A stretch of DNA of 64,000 nucleotides from Asticcacaulis sp. UBA2476 (GTDB taxonomy: Bacteria; Pseudomonadota; Alphaproteobacteria; Caulobacterales; Caulobacteraceae). Shown one piece after another: positions 55,376 through 64,000 of this stretch (position 1 is its first letter; every line of letters begins with the position of its first letter). The stretch spans positions 34,143-98,142 of the forward strand of contig DDPE01000062.1 of the NCBI GenBank assembly GCA_002342035.1, read 5' to 3'. The notes under the pieces are model-generated. The model was given only the letters and a program-made list of their open reading frames with translations. It was not told the origin of the DNA and made no database searches. Both the position numbers and the translations under genes were made by a program.

Positions 55376-55418
55376 GCGACTGTTTGTCCTGAATATCAGC
55401 TTTCAGGGAGGTAAACCT

Positions 55419-55463
55419 ATGGCCCGGGTATTAAAGTGGAGATATCAAGCACGGCTACTTTAA
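55419..55463 (+). other. Possible 14-codon small ORF with a strong ribosome site
   Basis: AGGGAGGT (55405-55412) lies six bases before ATG 55419, which opens a 14-codon frame ending TAA. The ribosome site is better than that of most genes here, but no homology or promoter is evident. It could be a small peptide, a leader or the relic of a gene start. Confidence 0.2.
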
Positions 55464-55470
55464 TCTATAT

Positions 55471-55956
55471 TTATCCGTGGAATATTATCGGCGGAGTTGT
55501 CAGGTTTCTGACTTCGCGCATGACGAAACTGCTTCTGATCTTGGCAACGTGGGGCAGGGTTGACAGTTCCCGGCGATAGATCGAGTCGTAGGTTTCAAAT
55601 GACGCGACGTTCAGGATCATAATAAAGTCGGTATCGCCCGAAACAAAGCTACAGAAAGACATGGACGGACTTCTGAGAACGGCCTGTTCAAAATCGTTCA
55701 AAGCATGTTCTGCCTGAGAGGACAACTCAATAGAGACTATAACAATCATGCTTAGACCAAGCGTTTTATAATTCAGATTGACCGTGTAACCTGAAATTAT
55801 GCCAGATTCTTCTAAAATTTTACGGCGACGGGCAACGGCTGTACTTGACAGATTAAGCCGCTCGCCCAAGGCCACATCCGACATGCGGCCATCTTCGGTC
55901 AATTGTCGTAAGATTTTGTAATCTGTAGCATCAAGCCGCTTCGTGTCGAAATTCAT
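55471..55956 (-). CDS. Lrp/AsnC-family transcriptional regulator
   Basis: This 161-residue regulator has an N-terminal helix-turn-helix (DYKILRQLTEDGRMSDVALGERLNLSSTAVARRRKILEESGII) and a C-terminal RAM ligand-binding domain (VIVSIELSSQAEHALNDFE, VSGDTDFIMILNVASFETYD). Lrp proteins sense amino acids. ATG 55956 follows AGAGGA. It is divergent from the receptor/peptidase operon and is the obvious candidate to regulate it. Confidence 0.94.
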   Translation of the reverse strand: MNFDTKRLDATDYKILRQLTEDGRMSDVALGERLNLSSTAVARRRKILEESGIISGYTVNLNYKTLGLSMIVIVSIELSSQAEHALNDFEQAVLRSPSMSFCSFVSGDTDFIMILNVASFETYDSIYRRELSTLPHVAKIRSSFVMREVRNLTTPPIIFHG

Positions 55957-56034
55957 CAAAAAAATCCTCTTTTGGTTCCGATTTCAAACCATATGCTAAT
56001 AAATAGACTGAAATTTCCGAGATATTCAACCCAT

Positions 56035-56056
56035 CGTCATGTTAACGTCATGTTTA
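56035..56056. repeat. Tandem 11-bp direct repeat in the Lrp/TBDR promoter region
   Basis: CGTCATGTTAA is followed without gap by CGTCATGTTTA. The 11-base period equals about one helical turn, as in arrays bound by Lrp-type or other cooperative regulators. It lies about 90 bases before the receptor start. Confidence 0.5.
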
Positions 56057-56142
56057 TAAAGTTCCGCGGCGCGTATTTGCCGGCCTAAGCCACATAAATA
56101 TTACAGGAGGAAACCACACTTCGACACATAAGGGGATTTAGT

Positions 56143-58953
56143 ATGTCGAACACAAGGTTTCCAAAGTTACTAACGGCTACATCATTGGTCGCACTATTTA
56201 CCTGCAGTTCCGTATGGGCGCAGGAAGCCCCGGCCCCCGCACCGGATTCCGCTGAGGAAGAGGTGCAGGAAGTCGTGGTCACTGGTTCGCGCGTTGTGCG
56301 CAACGGCTTTGCCGCCCCCACCCCGGTCAACGTACTGGGCAAGGAAGAAATCAAGGCCGAAGCCCCCGCCAACATCGCTGATTTCGTCAACACCTTGCCA
56401 TCGGTTAAGGGCAGTGCGACGGCTTCCAACTCATCGGGGGCCTTGTCGAACGGTCAGGCGGGCATCAGTGCGTTGAACCTGCGGGCTCTGGGGACGGGTC
56501 GCACGCTGGTTCTGTTTGACGGGCAGCGTTCGGTGATTTCGTCGGCCACCGGCCTTGTCGACACCAATACCTTTCCGCAGTCGTTGATTGAGCGCGTCGA
56601 AGTCGTAACCGGCGGGGCCTCTTCGGCCTATGGTTCAGATGCCATCGGCGGGGTGGTCAACTTTATCCTTGATAAGAAATATACCGGCTTCAAGACGACG
56701 GCTGAATACGGCGAAACCGCCGAAGGCGACGCCGAAAACTGGAAGCTGAACGCCACCTATGGCGCAGGCTTTGCCGATGATCGTGGCCATTTCCTGCTGA
56801 GCTACGAAAAGGCCAAGCAGGAAGGGGTGCATTATACGGCGCGCGACTGGGCCCAAAAGGGCTATTTCTCGATGCGTAACCCCAATACGGCAGCGGGGCA
56901 GCCCTTTTATATCGTCTCTGACGGCATTGGTTTGTCGAGCCTGACGCCGGGCGGTCTGATCACGGCTGGGCCGCTGAGAGGCACCTATTTCGGCGAAGGC
57001 GGTTCGGTCAATCAACTGACCTACGGCGCGGCATCGGGCCAGTGGATGCTGGGCGGCGACTGGCAATATCCGACATCGGGCATGATCGGCACCAACAGTC
57101 TGGTGGCCGGCGATGATCGCGACAGCCTTTTTACGCGCCTGAGCTATGAGGTCACACCGTATCTGAATGTGTTCGCTCAGGCGTCCTACGCTAAATATGA
57201 AGGCTTAAGCTACTACATCCAGCCGACCACAACCGGCGTGACGATCCGCTCAGACAATGCCTATCTGCCCGCATCGGTCCGCACCGCCATGACCAACGCT
57301 GGCGTCACCTCCTTTGTCATGGGTACCAGCAACGGTGACATGCCGGCGTCGGGCAGCACCATGGAGCGCGAAACTCAGCGTTATGTGGTCGGCGCTGACG
57401 GTAACTTTGATGCGCTCGGCTTAGGCTTTAAGTGGGACAGCTATTACCAGATGGGCATCACCGACACGGTCGAAGCCCTGACCGATACCTATAACAACGC
57501 CCTTCTGACGCTGGCGACCGACGCGGTTTTCCGTCCCGGCACGACCGAAATCGTGTGCCGCTCGACCGTGACCAATCCGACCAATGGCTGCGTACCGCTC
57601 AATCGTTTTGGTATCGGCGTCGCAGATGCCGCAGCGCTTGATTATGTTCTGGGTACACCGACCCGTAAGCAGCGCTTTGAGCAGGACGTGGCGGCCGTCA
57701 ACTTCTCGACCAGCGACATCATGGGCTGGGCCGGGCCGATCTCTCTGGCCTTCGGGGCGGAGTGGCGTCGTGAGGCGATGGACGGCTTTGTGCCGCCGCA
57801 ATACCAGAGCGGCTGGAAATACGGTAACTTCAAGGTCTCGACCGGTTCCTACGAAGTGGCCGAAGCCTATGTCGAAGCCGTGGTGCCGATGTTCAAGGGC
57901 TTTGATCTGAACGCTGCCTTCCGCTATGCGGACTACTCCACCTCCGGGCCTGCCCGTCCGTGGAAAGTCGGCTTTACCTATGCGCCGATCGAAGACATCA
58001 AGCTGCGCTACACCATGTCGCGTGATATCCGCGCGCCGAACCTGTCGGAGCTTTACGATTCCGGCACGGCCCGCTCCAACTCGGTCGCCATTAACGGCAC
58101 GTCGGTCGCCTTCGTACAAAACCTTCAGGGCTCAACTCTGGTGAAGCCCGAAGTGGCCGATGGCATCGGTGTGGGGGTGGTGGTGCGTCCGCGCTTCTGG
58201 CCGGGCTTTGAAGCTTCGGTCGACTATTATGACATTGAGGTCGAAGGCGTCATCAGCTTCGTTACCGCCCAGCAGGTTGCGGACTATTGTAACATCAACG
58301 GTATCCAGAGCTACTGCAACAACATGATCTATAGCGGTCCGACGCTGCAGACCATCAACCTCTATTATGACAACCTCAACCGCATGCTGGCGCGCGGTAT
58401 GGATATCGAAGCTTCCTATCGCTTCAATCTGGCCGATGTCTATTCTAAGGCCAGCGGGTCTTTGAGCCTGCGCGGTATGGCGACCCACTACATCACCAAC
58501 ATCACCGATGATGGCGTGACGGCGGTTGATTTTGCCGGTTCCAACTCCGGATCGACGCCGAACTGGGTTTACCGCATTACGGCGCTTTATAAGCTTGATC
58601 CGTGGACGATCAATCTGACGGCGCGCGGGGTCTCCGACGGGGTTTTGTCGAACGCCTATACCGAATGCACCAGCGGCTGCCCGGCCAGTGTCGCCCCTTA
58701 CTACACCATCAACGACAATACAGTTGACGGGGCGGTCTATTTCGATGTGGCGGTCAACCGCGTCATCGAGATCGGTGGCGTCAAGGCCGAAGCCTATCTG
58801 TCCATCAAGAACCTGATGGATAAAGACCCGGTGCTGTTGTCCAGCCCCGCAAACCTCGGTGCCGAAAACACCCCGGCCTATCTGCAAACCAACCGGGGGC
58901 TCTATGACGTCATGGGCCGCGTCTACCGCGTTGGCCTGCGGATGGAGTTCTAG
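56143..58953 (+). CDS. TonB-dependent receptor, linked to exported M20 peptidases
   Basis: This is a 936-residue outer-membrane receptor. The signal peptide ends near VWA (26), TonB box EVVVTG lies at 43-48, and the plug has APTPVNVLGKEEIKAEAPANIADFV and ALNLRALGTGRTLVLFDGQR. The barrel ends GLRMEF. It has no STN domain, so it is controlled by a DNA-binding regulator, likely the divergent Lrp protein. Two exported amidohydrolases follow, suggesting import of peptides or N-acyl amino acids. The same plug type is found in the receptor at 22559. Confidence 0.92.
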   Translation: MSNTRFPKLLTATSLVALFTCSSVWAQEAPAPAPDSAEEEVQEVVVTGSRVVRNGFAAPTPVNVLGKEEIKAEAPANIADFVNTLPSVKGSATASNSSGALSNGQAGISALNLRALGTGRTLVLFDGQRSVISSATGLVDTNTFPQSLIERVEVVTGGASSAYGSDAIGGVVNFILDKKYTGFKTTAEYGETAEGDAENWKLNATYGAGFADDRGHFLLSYEKAKQEGVHYTARDWAQKGYFSMRNPNTAAGQPFYIVSDGIGLSSLTPGGLITAGPLRGTYFGEGGSVNQLTYGAASGQWMLGGDWQYPTSGMIGTNSLVAGDDRDSLFTRLSYEVTPYLNVFAQASYAKYEGLSYYIQPTTTGVTIRSDNAYLPASVRTAMTNAGVTSFVMGTSNGDMPASGSTMERETQRYVVGADGNFDALGLGFKWDSYYQMGITDTVEALTDTYNNALLTLATDAVFRPGTTEIVCRSTVTNPTNGCVPLNRFGIGVADAAALDYVLGTPTRKQRFEQDVAAVNFSTSDIMGWAGPISLAFGAEWRREAMDGFVPPQYQSGWKYGNFKVSTGSYEVAEAYVEAVVPMFKGFDLNAAFRYADYSTSGPARPWKVGFTYAPIEDIKLRYTMSRDIRAPNLSELYDSGTARSNSVAINGTSVAFVQNLQGSTLVKPEVADGIGVGVVVRPRFWPGFEASVDYYDIEVEGVISFVTAQQVADYCNINGIQSYCNNMIYSGPTLQTINLYYDNLNRMLARGMDIEASYRFNLADVYSKASGSLSLRGMATHYITNITDDGVTAVDFAGSNSGSTPNWVYRITALYKLDPWTINLTARGVSDGVLSNAYTECTSGCPASVAPYYTINDNTVDGAVYFDVAVNRVIEIGGVKAEAYLSIKNLMDKDPVLLSSPANLGAENTPAYLQTNRGLYDVMGRVYRVGLRMEF

Positions 58954-58964
58954 TTGTAATCCCC

Positions 58965-58996
58965 ATGCCCTGCTGTTTTTACGGCAGGGCATTTTT
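58965..58996 (+). terminator. Rho-independent terminator after the TBDR gene
   Basis: ATGCCCTGC (58965-58973) pairs perfectly with GCAGGGCAT (58984-58992) and is followed by TTTT. It probably lowers readthrough from the receptor gene into the peptidases. Confidence 0.82.
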
Positions 58997-59058
58997 ATTA
59001 CCGGTCACGCCTGAAACGGGCGTGCATATCCTCTTTAAAATTACAGGAGTAAACGCGT

Positions 59059-60663
59059 ATGACTGTGTCCAGACGTTTTTTGAGTGCCCTGCTGCTGGCG
59101 ACCTGCCTGACAGCCCCATCTCTGGCCGCTGCCGAGGCCAGCCCCAAACTGAAAGCCGCCGCTCAGGCCGGGGTTAAGGATCGCGCGGTTCTGGCCCAGC
59201 AGATGGTCGATTCGATCTACAGCTTCGCGGAGCCCGGTTTTCAGGAATATAAGACTTCTGAATACGTCACCGGTATTCTGGAAAAGAACGGTTTTACCAT
59301 CACCCGTGGTGTCGCCGGTATCCCTACCGCCTGGACGGCGACGTGGGGTGAGGGCGGGCCGCTGATTGCGCTCGGTTCCGACATCGACGGGCTGCTGGGC
59401 CTGTCGCAGGTGCCGGGCAATCCGGTGATCACACCGCAGGTACCGGGTGCACCCGGTCACGGCGAAGGTCACAACTCCGGTATGCCTCTTGTCGTTGTCG
59501 CCGCTTTGGCCGCCAAGGATGTGATGGTCGCCAACAATATCAAGGGCCGTCTGATGATCTGGCCCGGTGTGGCCGAAGAACTGCTGGCCACCAAGGCGTT
59601 TTATGTCCGTGACGGCGTATTTAAGGGCGTCGATGTGTCAATCTTCACGCACGTCAGCAACGATCTGGGCACCTCATGGGGCCCGATGCTGAGCGGCATG
59701 GTGTCGGTCGAATATAGCTTTAAGGGCAAGACCTCCCACTCGGCCGGTGCGCCGTGGGCCGGTAAGTCCGCGCTTGATGCCGTGGAGTGGATGGATCTGG
59801 CGTGGAACATGCGCCGCGAGCATTTGCCGGTGACCCAGCGTTCGCACTACATCATCACCAATGGCGGCAGCCAGCCCAATATCGTCCCCGGTGACGCCAG
59901 TGTCTGGTACTATTTCCGGGAGCTGGATTTCGCCTCTGTGCGTAATATGTATGAAACCGGCAATACCATTTCCGAAGCGGCGGCGCAGGCGACGGGGACG
60001 ACCGTGACGCGCAAACTGCTGGGCTATGCCGCGCCGAACTACGGCAATAAGCCTCTGGCCGAAGCGGCCTATGCCAATATGCAAAAGGTCGGTTTGCCGC
60101 AATGGTCAGCCGATGATCAGGCCTTTGCCAAGGCCGTGCAGGAAACCAACGGCTTTAAACTAAAGCCGCTGACGACCACGCTGTCGCCTTTGTCTACGCC
60201 GGAAATGCGGGCGGGCATGAACTTTGGTGGCTCGGACGATATCGGTGACGTCATGTGGACCGTGCCGACCATCACCATTTTTTATCCCTCAAACGTGCCC
60301 AACACTATCGGCCATAATGTGACCGCGGCCATGGCTATGGCGACGCCGATCGCTCACAAAGGCGTCGTCAATGGTGCCGAGGTTCTGGCCATGACCATCA
60401 TGGATATCGTCACCACTCCCTCACTAGTGAAAGAGGCCAAGGCCTTCCAGCAGAATGTGCAGTTCAAGGACGTCAAATACGATCCGGTTCTGACCGCCGA
60501 AGACACCCCGGCCATCCACCTCAATAAGGAAACGATGGAACGTCTGCGTCCGCAGATGGAGCCGTTCTATTACGATCCGACCAAATATAGCTCCTACCTT
60601 GAGCAACTGGGCGTCAAATATCCGGCGGTGGCCGTGCCGCCTGCCGCCACAAGCGGTCAATAA
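59059..60663 (+). CDS. Exported M20-family amidohydrolase (AbgB-like), copy A
   Basis: This is a 534-residue metallopeptidase with a signal peptide ending near AAAEA (27). Metal-site segments are GSDIDGLLGLSQ and GHGEGHNSG; the second replaces the Cys of the usual GHxCGHN with Glu. Further motifs are GVAEELLATKAFY and a lid domain with KGKTSHSAGAPWAGKSAL. AbgB-type enzymes cleave aminoacyl amides such as p-aminobenzoyl-glutamate; here the location should be periplasmic. The protein is nearly identical to the next one over its first third. The upstream gap has TTACAGGAGTAAA as ribosome site. Confidence 0.9.
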   Translation: MTVSRRFLSALLLATCLTAPSLAAAEASPKLKAAAQAGVKDRAVLAQQMVDSIYSFAEPGFQEYKTSEYVTGILEKNGFTITRGVAGIPTAWTATWGEGGPLIALGSDIDGLLGLSQVPGNPVITPQVPGAPGHGEGHNSGMPLVVVAALAAKDVMVANNIKGRLMIWPGVAEELLATKAFYVRDGVFKGVDVSIFTHVSNDLGTSWGPMLSGMVSVEYSFKGKTSHSAGAPWAGKSALDAVEWMDLAWNMRREHLPVTQRSHYIITNGGSQPNIVPGDASVWYYFRELDFASVRNMYETGNTISEAAAQATGTTVTRKLLGYAAPNYGNKPLAEAAYANMQKVGLPQWSADDQAFAKAVQETNGFKLKPLTTTLSPLSTPEMRAGMNFGGSDDIGDVMWTVPTITIFYPSNVPNTIGHNVTAAMAMATPIAHKGVVNGAEVLAMTIMDIVTTPSLVKEAKAFQQNVQFKDVKYDPVLTAEDTPAIHLNKETMERLRPQMEPFYYDPTKYSSYLEQLGVKYPAVAVPPAATSGQ

Positions 60664-60691
60664 TTACACATAATCTCACGGAGTAAACTTC

Positions 60692-62296
60692 ATGCACATT
60701 TCCAAACGCTCACTTATGGCCGCGCTGATGGCGAGCGCCTTCGTCCTGCCTGCAGGTCTGGCTCACGCCCAAGCCAGCCCCAAACTGAAAGCCGCCGCTC
60801 AGGCAGGGGTCAAGGACCGCGCCGTCCTGGCCCAGCAGATGGTCGATTCGATCTATAGCTTCGCGGAACCCGGTTTTCAGGAATATAAGACTTCTGAATA
60901 CGTCACCGGCATCTTAGAGAAAAACGGCTTTACCATTACGCGCGGCGTGGCCGGTATCCCTACCGCCTGGACGGCGACGTGGGGTGAGGGCGGGCCACTG
61001 ATCGCCTTGGGTTCCGACATCGACGGGCTGCTGGGCCTGTCGCAGGTGCCGGGCAATCCGGTCATCACGCCGCAGGTGCCGGGCGCACCCGGTCACGGCG
61101 AAGGCCATAATTCCGGTATGCCGCTGGTGGTGGTGGCAGCATTAGCCGCCAAGGATGTGATGGTCGCCAACAACATCAAGGGCCGACTGATGATCTGGCC
61201 CGGTGTGGCCGAAGAACTGCTGGCCACCAAGGCGTTTTATGTCCGCGACGGCGTGTTTAAGGATGTCGATGTCTCGATCTTCACCCATGTGGCCAATGAA
61301 CTGGGCACCTCATGGGGGCCTGCCGGCAATAACGGTATGGTGTCGGTGGAATACACCTTTAAGGGAAAAACCTCGCACTCAGCCGGCGCGCCGTGGGCGG
61401 GTCGCAGCGCCCTTGACGGGGTGGAACTGATGAACGCCGCCTGGAACATGAAGCGCGAGCATCTACCGGTGACCCAGCGCTCGCACTACATCATCACCAA
61501 TGGCGGCAGTCAGCCCAATATCGTCCCCGGCGAGGCCAGTGTCTGGTACTATTTCCGGGAGCAGACTTTTGAGTCCATCCGTAACCTTTATGAGACCGGC
61601 AACACGATCTCAGAGGCCGCCGCCAAGGCCACCGGCACGACGGTCACCCGCCGCGTTCTGGGCTATGCCGCGCCGAACTATGGCAATAAACCTCTGGCTG
61701 AGGCGGCCTATGCCAATATGCAAAAGGTTGGCCTGCCGCAATGGTCAGCGGACGATCAGGCCTTTGCCAAGGCCGTGCAGGAAACCAACGGTTTTGCACT
61801 GAAACCCCTGACGACCAAATTAACGCCATTATCGACGCCGGAAACGCGCGGGCCGTCTATGGGCGGCGGGTCAGACGATATTGGCGATATCATGTGGACG
61901 GTGCCGACCATCACCATCCGCTTCCCGTCCAATATCCCCAATGTCATTGGTCATAATGTGACCGCCGCGATCGCTATGGCCACCCCGATTGCGCACAAAG
62001 GGGCCGTTAACGGTGCCGAGGTTTTGGCCATGACCATCATGGATATCGTGACGACCCCGTCGCTGGTGCAGTCCGCCAAGGACTATCAGCAGACGGTTCA
62101 GTTTAAGGATATGAAATATGATCCGGTTCTGACCGCCGAGGACACCCCGGCCATCCACCTCAATAAGGAAACCATGGAGCGTCTGCGCCCGCAAATGGAG
62201 CCGCTCTACTACGATCCGACCAAGTACAGCTCTTATCTGGAGCAGCTTGGTGTCAAATATCCGGCGGCGGCAGTTCTGCCCGCGGCTAAAAAGTAA
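60692..62296 (+). CDS. Exported M20-family amidohydrolase (AbgB-like), copy B
   Basis: This tandem paralogue of the preceding gene is also 534 residues, with a different signal peptide (MHISKRSLMAALMASAF, ending LAHAQ). Residues 28-190 are identical to copy A residues 27-189 (163 residues), after which the proteins diverge in the lid (for example GPAGNNGMVSVEYTF against GPMLSGMVSVEYSF) and again near the C-terminus. It keeps the same GHGEGHN variant. The 28-base spacing implies one transcript. Divergence in the lid domain suggests different substrate preference. Confidence 0.9.
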   Translation: MHISKRSLMAALMASAFVLPAGLAHAQASPKLKAAAQAGVKDRAVLAQQMVDSIYSFAEPGFQEYKTSEYVTGILEKNGFTITRGVAGIPTAWTATWGEGGPLIALGSDIDGLLGLSQVPGNPVITPQVPGAPGHGEGHNSGMPLVVVAALAAKDVMVANNIKGRLMIWPGVAEELLATKAFYVRDGVFKDVDVSIFTHVANELGTSWGPAGNNGMVSVEYTFKGKTSHSAGAPWAGRSALDGVELMNAAWNMKREHLPVTQRSHYIITNGGSQPNIVPGEASVWYYFREQTFESIRNLYETGNTISEAAAKATGTTVTRRVLGYAAPNYGNKPLAEAAYANMQKVGLPQWSADDQAFAKAVQETNGFALKPLTTKLTPLSTPETRGPSMGGGSDDIGDIMWTVPTITIRFPSNIPNVIGHNVTAAIAMATPIAHKGAVNGAEVLAMTIMDIVTTPSLVQSAKDYQQTVQFKDMKYDPVLTAEDTPAIHLNKETMERLRPQMEPLYYDPTKYSSYLEQLGVKYPAAAVLPAAKK

Positions 62297-62297
62297 A

Positions 62298-62341
62298 GCG
62301 CATCCCCAAAAGTGTGCAGCGGTTTTGGGATCAAGATGCGC
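62298..62341. repeat. Alphaproteobacterial-type palindromic intergenic repeat
   Basis: A nested inverted repeat: GCGCATC and CCCAAAA on the left pair with TTTTGGG and GATGCGC on the right around GTGTGCAGCGG. The CCCAAAA-GTGTGCAGCGG-TTTTGGG core is what I recall from abundant intergenic repeats of Rhizobiales and relatives. It lies two bases after the second peptidase stop and may also end that transcript. I see only one copy in this window. Confidence 0.6.
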
Positions 62342-62449
62342 GACTAAAAAACTCTACTCGGCCCTATCCCCTTGGTCTGGTTCTTTTGGGCCTGATCCGC
62401 GCCGGGAAGCGACGGCGCGGATCATTTTTCTATTTTGTGATTTTTATCA

Positions 62450-64000
62450 ATGAGGTACGCGGTGCGGCACGTAAATTATCAGGTCTCAACCCTTCTGGCC
62501 CTTATCCTTATGGCGCAGGCCCCGGCTGAGGCGGTGGCGCAGACAAAACCCGCAGCGTCTGCCCCGGGCCCCGGATGGGCGGCGCAATCGGCGGCCTATA
62601 AGCGCCTTGACGGCCTGCTGCCGCTGTTTGTTGATGCCAGCGGCGGGCGGGTATTTATGCAGTTGCCACCCGCTAAAACCGACGGTGTGATGACTGAGGT
62701 GTTGCACCACACCCTGATCAAGGAAGGCATGGGCTCGGCCAGCGTGCGCCCTGAGCGCGGTCAGTTCGGCCCGACGCGCCTTCTACAGTTCCGCAAAATC
62801 GGCGGCAAGGTTCTGGCCGAATATAAGACGCCGGAGTTCAAGGCGTCGGGCACCAAAGAAGAGGCCAAGGCCGTTGAGGACGCCTTTGCCAACTCCGCCG
62901 TTTGGGCCGGGCCGGTGGTGACGACCCTTGGTGACGGATCGTCGATCGTTGATATCACCGCCTTTTTGACCCGTGACGCCTGGGGGATGCGCGACAGCCT
63001 TAACCGCTCCGGGCAGGGCACGTTTCGCGCCGCTCCGGAACTAACTTTGGCCGACACCACGACGGTCAAGGCTTTTCCCGATAATCTTGAAATGGACGCC
63101 ATCTTTTCCTTTGCGTCGGAAAATCCGGGCCGTGAAATCAGCAATATTGCCGCCGACCCGACCAGCCTGACCTTTACCATGCACCACAGCTTCATCCGCT
63201 TACCGGATGCCGGTTATGTGCCGCGCGTTTTTGATCCGCGCACGGCCGAAAACGATATACTGATCACCGATTTCTCAGCACCCTTGGGGCAGGCGTTGGT
63301 GACACGGCTGGCGCGCCGGTTCCGGCTGGAGAAAACCGACCCTTCGGCGGCGCGATCGACGGTCAAAAAACCGATCGTCTTCTATGTCGATAATTCCGCC
63401 CCTGAGCCGATCCGCAGCGCCCTCGTTGACGGGGCGATGTGGTGGAAGGACGCGTTTGAGGCGGCGGGTTATATCGATGCCTACCGCGTCGAGGTCTTGC
63501 CCGAAGGCGTTGATCCGATGGATACGCGCTATAATGTCATCTTCTGGGCCAACCGCCTGACGCGGAGCTGGTCTTATGGCCAGACCGTGACGGACCCGCG
63601 TACCGGAGAGATTGTGCGCGGGGCGGTCATTCTGGGCTCGCAGCGCATCCGCCAAAATATTATCATGTTCGAGACCATGCTGGGCGTCGATAAAACCGCC
63701 AAAGGTGGGCCTAACGATCCGGTCGAGATCGCTCTGGCGCGGGCGCGGCAGTTGTCGGCCCACGAAGTTGGCCATGCGCTCGGCTTTCAGCACAATTTCG
63801 CCGCCTCCGGGCAGGGGCGGACCTCGGTCATGGACTATCCGGTCGCCAAGATCGACATCAAGGGGGAGGCGCTTGATTTTGCCGATGCCTATGCGGTCGG
63901 GATCGGTGAGTGGGATAAGTTCTCGGTCGATGCCCTTTATGGCGCTGACGCGGGCCTGAAAGCGCGCATTGATGCCGGGGCCGCGCGTCTGCGGTTCCGC
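62450..64000 (+). CDS. Exported zinc-dependent metalloprotease (DUF5117/DUF4953 type), 3' truncated
   Basis: The frame is open to the window edge (517 codons present). The leader (MRYAVRHVNYQVSTLLALILMAQA, ending near AVAQ) signals export. ATG 62450 has no clear ribosome site; GTG 62462, preceded by GAGG, is an alternative. The zinc-binding motif HEVGHALGFQHNF begins at about residue 438, with a Met-turn-like SVMDYP after it, as in metzincin-related peptidases of the DUF5117/DUF4953 group. The missing C-terminus should hold the rest of the catalytic domain. It follows the M20 peptidases and may supply them with peptides. Confidence 0.87.
   Translation, partial: MRYAVRHVNYQVSTLLALILMAQAPAEAVAQTKPAASAPGPGWAAQSAAYKRLDGLLPLFVDASGGRVFMQLPPAKTDGVMTEVLHHTLIKEGMGSASVRPERGQFGPTRLLQFRKIGGKVLAEYKTPEFKASGTKEEAKAVEDAFANSAVWAGPVVTTLGDGSSIVDITAFLTRDAWGMRDSLNRSGQGTFRAAPELTLADTTTVKAFPDNLEMDAIFSFASENPGREISNIAADPTSLTFTMHHSFIRLPDAGYVPRVFDPRTAENDILITDFSAPLGQALVTRLARRFRLEKTDPSAARSTVKKPIVFYVDNSAPEPIRSALVDGAMWWKDAFEAAGYIDAYRVEVLPEGVDPMDTRYNVIFWANRLTRSWSYGQTVTDPRTGEIVRGAVILGSQRIRQNIIMFETMLGVDKTAKGGPNDPVEIALARARQLSAHEVGHALGFQHNFAASGQGRTSVMDYPVAKIDIKGEALDFADAYAVGIGEWDKFSVDALYGADAGLKARIDAGAARLRFR

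Noticed and set aside
1..64000. CRISPR arrays, tRNA or rRNA genes, insertion sequences, phage genes
   Set aside because: I looked for regular repeat-spacer patterns, tRNA T-loop sequences and transposase motifs and saw none; short or diverged elements could be missed by eye.

Overview
The window reads as accessory chromosome of a Gram-negative alphaproteobacterium, most likely of the Caulobacteraceae (Asticcacaulis-like). The evidence is moderately GC-rich DNA, six large TonB-dependent outer-membrane receptors (TBDRs), Tat-type or lipoprotein leaders on exported hydrolases, three FecI/FecR pairs next to STN-domain receptors, and many four-base ATGA stop/start overlaps. The genus is an inference. 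I see no rRNA, tRNA, CRISPR array, transposase or phage gene.

Region 1 (1-13308) is an arabinose-polymer utilisation locus. It holds a sugar ABC importer (ATPase cut by the left edge, two permeases, a lipoprotein binding protein), a cytoplasmic GH51 arabinofuranosidase, a TBDR, a GH43 arabinanase, a GntR/FadR regulator, an exported GH51 enzyme and an exported ricin-type lectin. The implied route is capture at the outer membrane, trimming in the periplasm, import by ABC transporter and final cleavage in the cytoplasm. A TGTC-A-GACA palindrome in the TBDR promoter is a candidate GntR site.

Region 2 (13463-16518) holds a ketopantoate reductase-like gene and a DUF885 putative metallohydrolase that do not fit the sugar theme. 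Region 3 (16594-22350) is a minus-strand operon of four start/stop-overlapping genes: GH28, GH43, a six-hairpin glycosidase and a GH10 xylanase. Region 4 (22559-27561) is an STN-type TBDR with its own FecR and FecI, preceded by two LacI-operator-like palindromes.

Region 5 (27888-34800) holds an HSL-type esterase divergent from an AraC regulator, then a TBDR / prolyl oligopeptidase / PaiB-like operon. Region 6 (35041-48089) holds an acetylpolyamine amidohydrolase-like deacetylase and two further FecI-FecR-STN-TBDR modules, each followed by an exported phosphatase (PhoD-like, then purple-acid-phosphatase-like).

Region 7 (48185-55297) is the most unusual part. A GNAT-like protein and a Rieske oxygenase converge on an operon of a FabH-like ketosynthase, an extended SDR, an MBL-fold hydrolase, a CoF-synthetase/PaaK-like adenylating enzyme and an ATP-grasp ligase. 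It looks like a small, unassigned biosynthetic cluster. Region 8 (55471-64000) is an Lrp regulator divergent from a TBDR and two tandem, nearly identical exported M20 peptidases, followed by a zinc metalloprotease cut by the right edge; it looks like a peptide or amide scavenging system.
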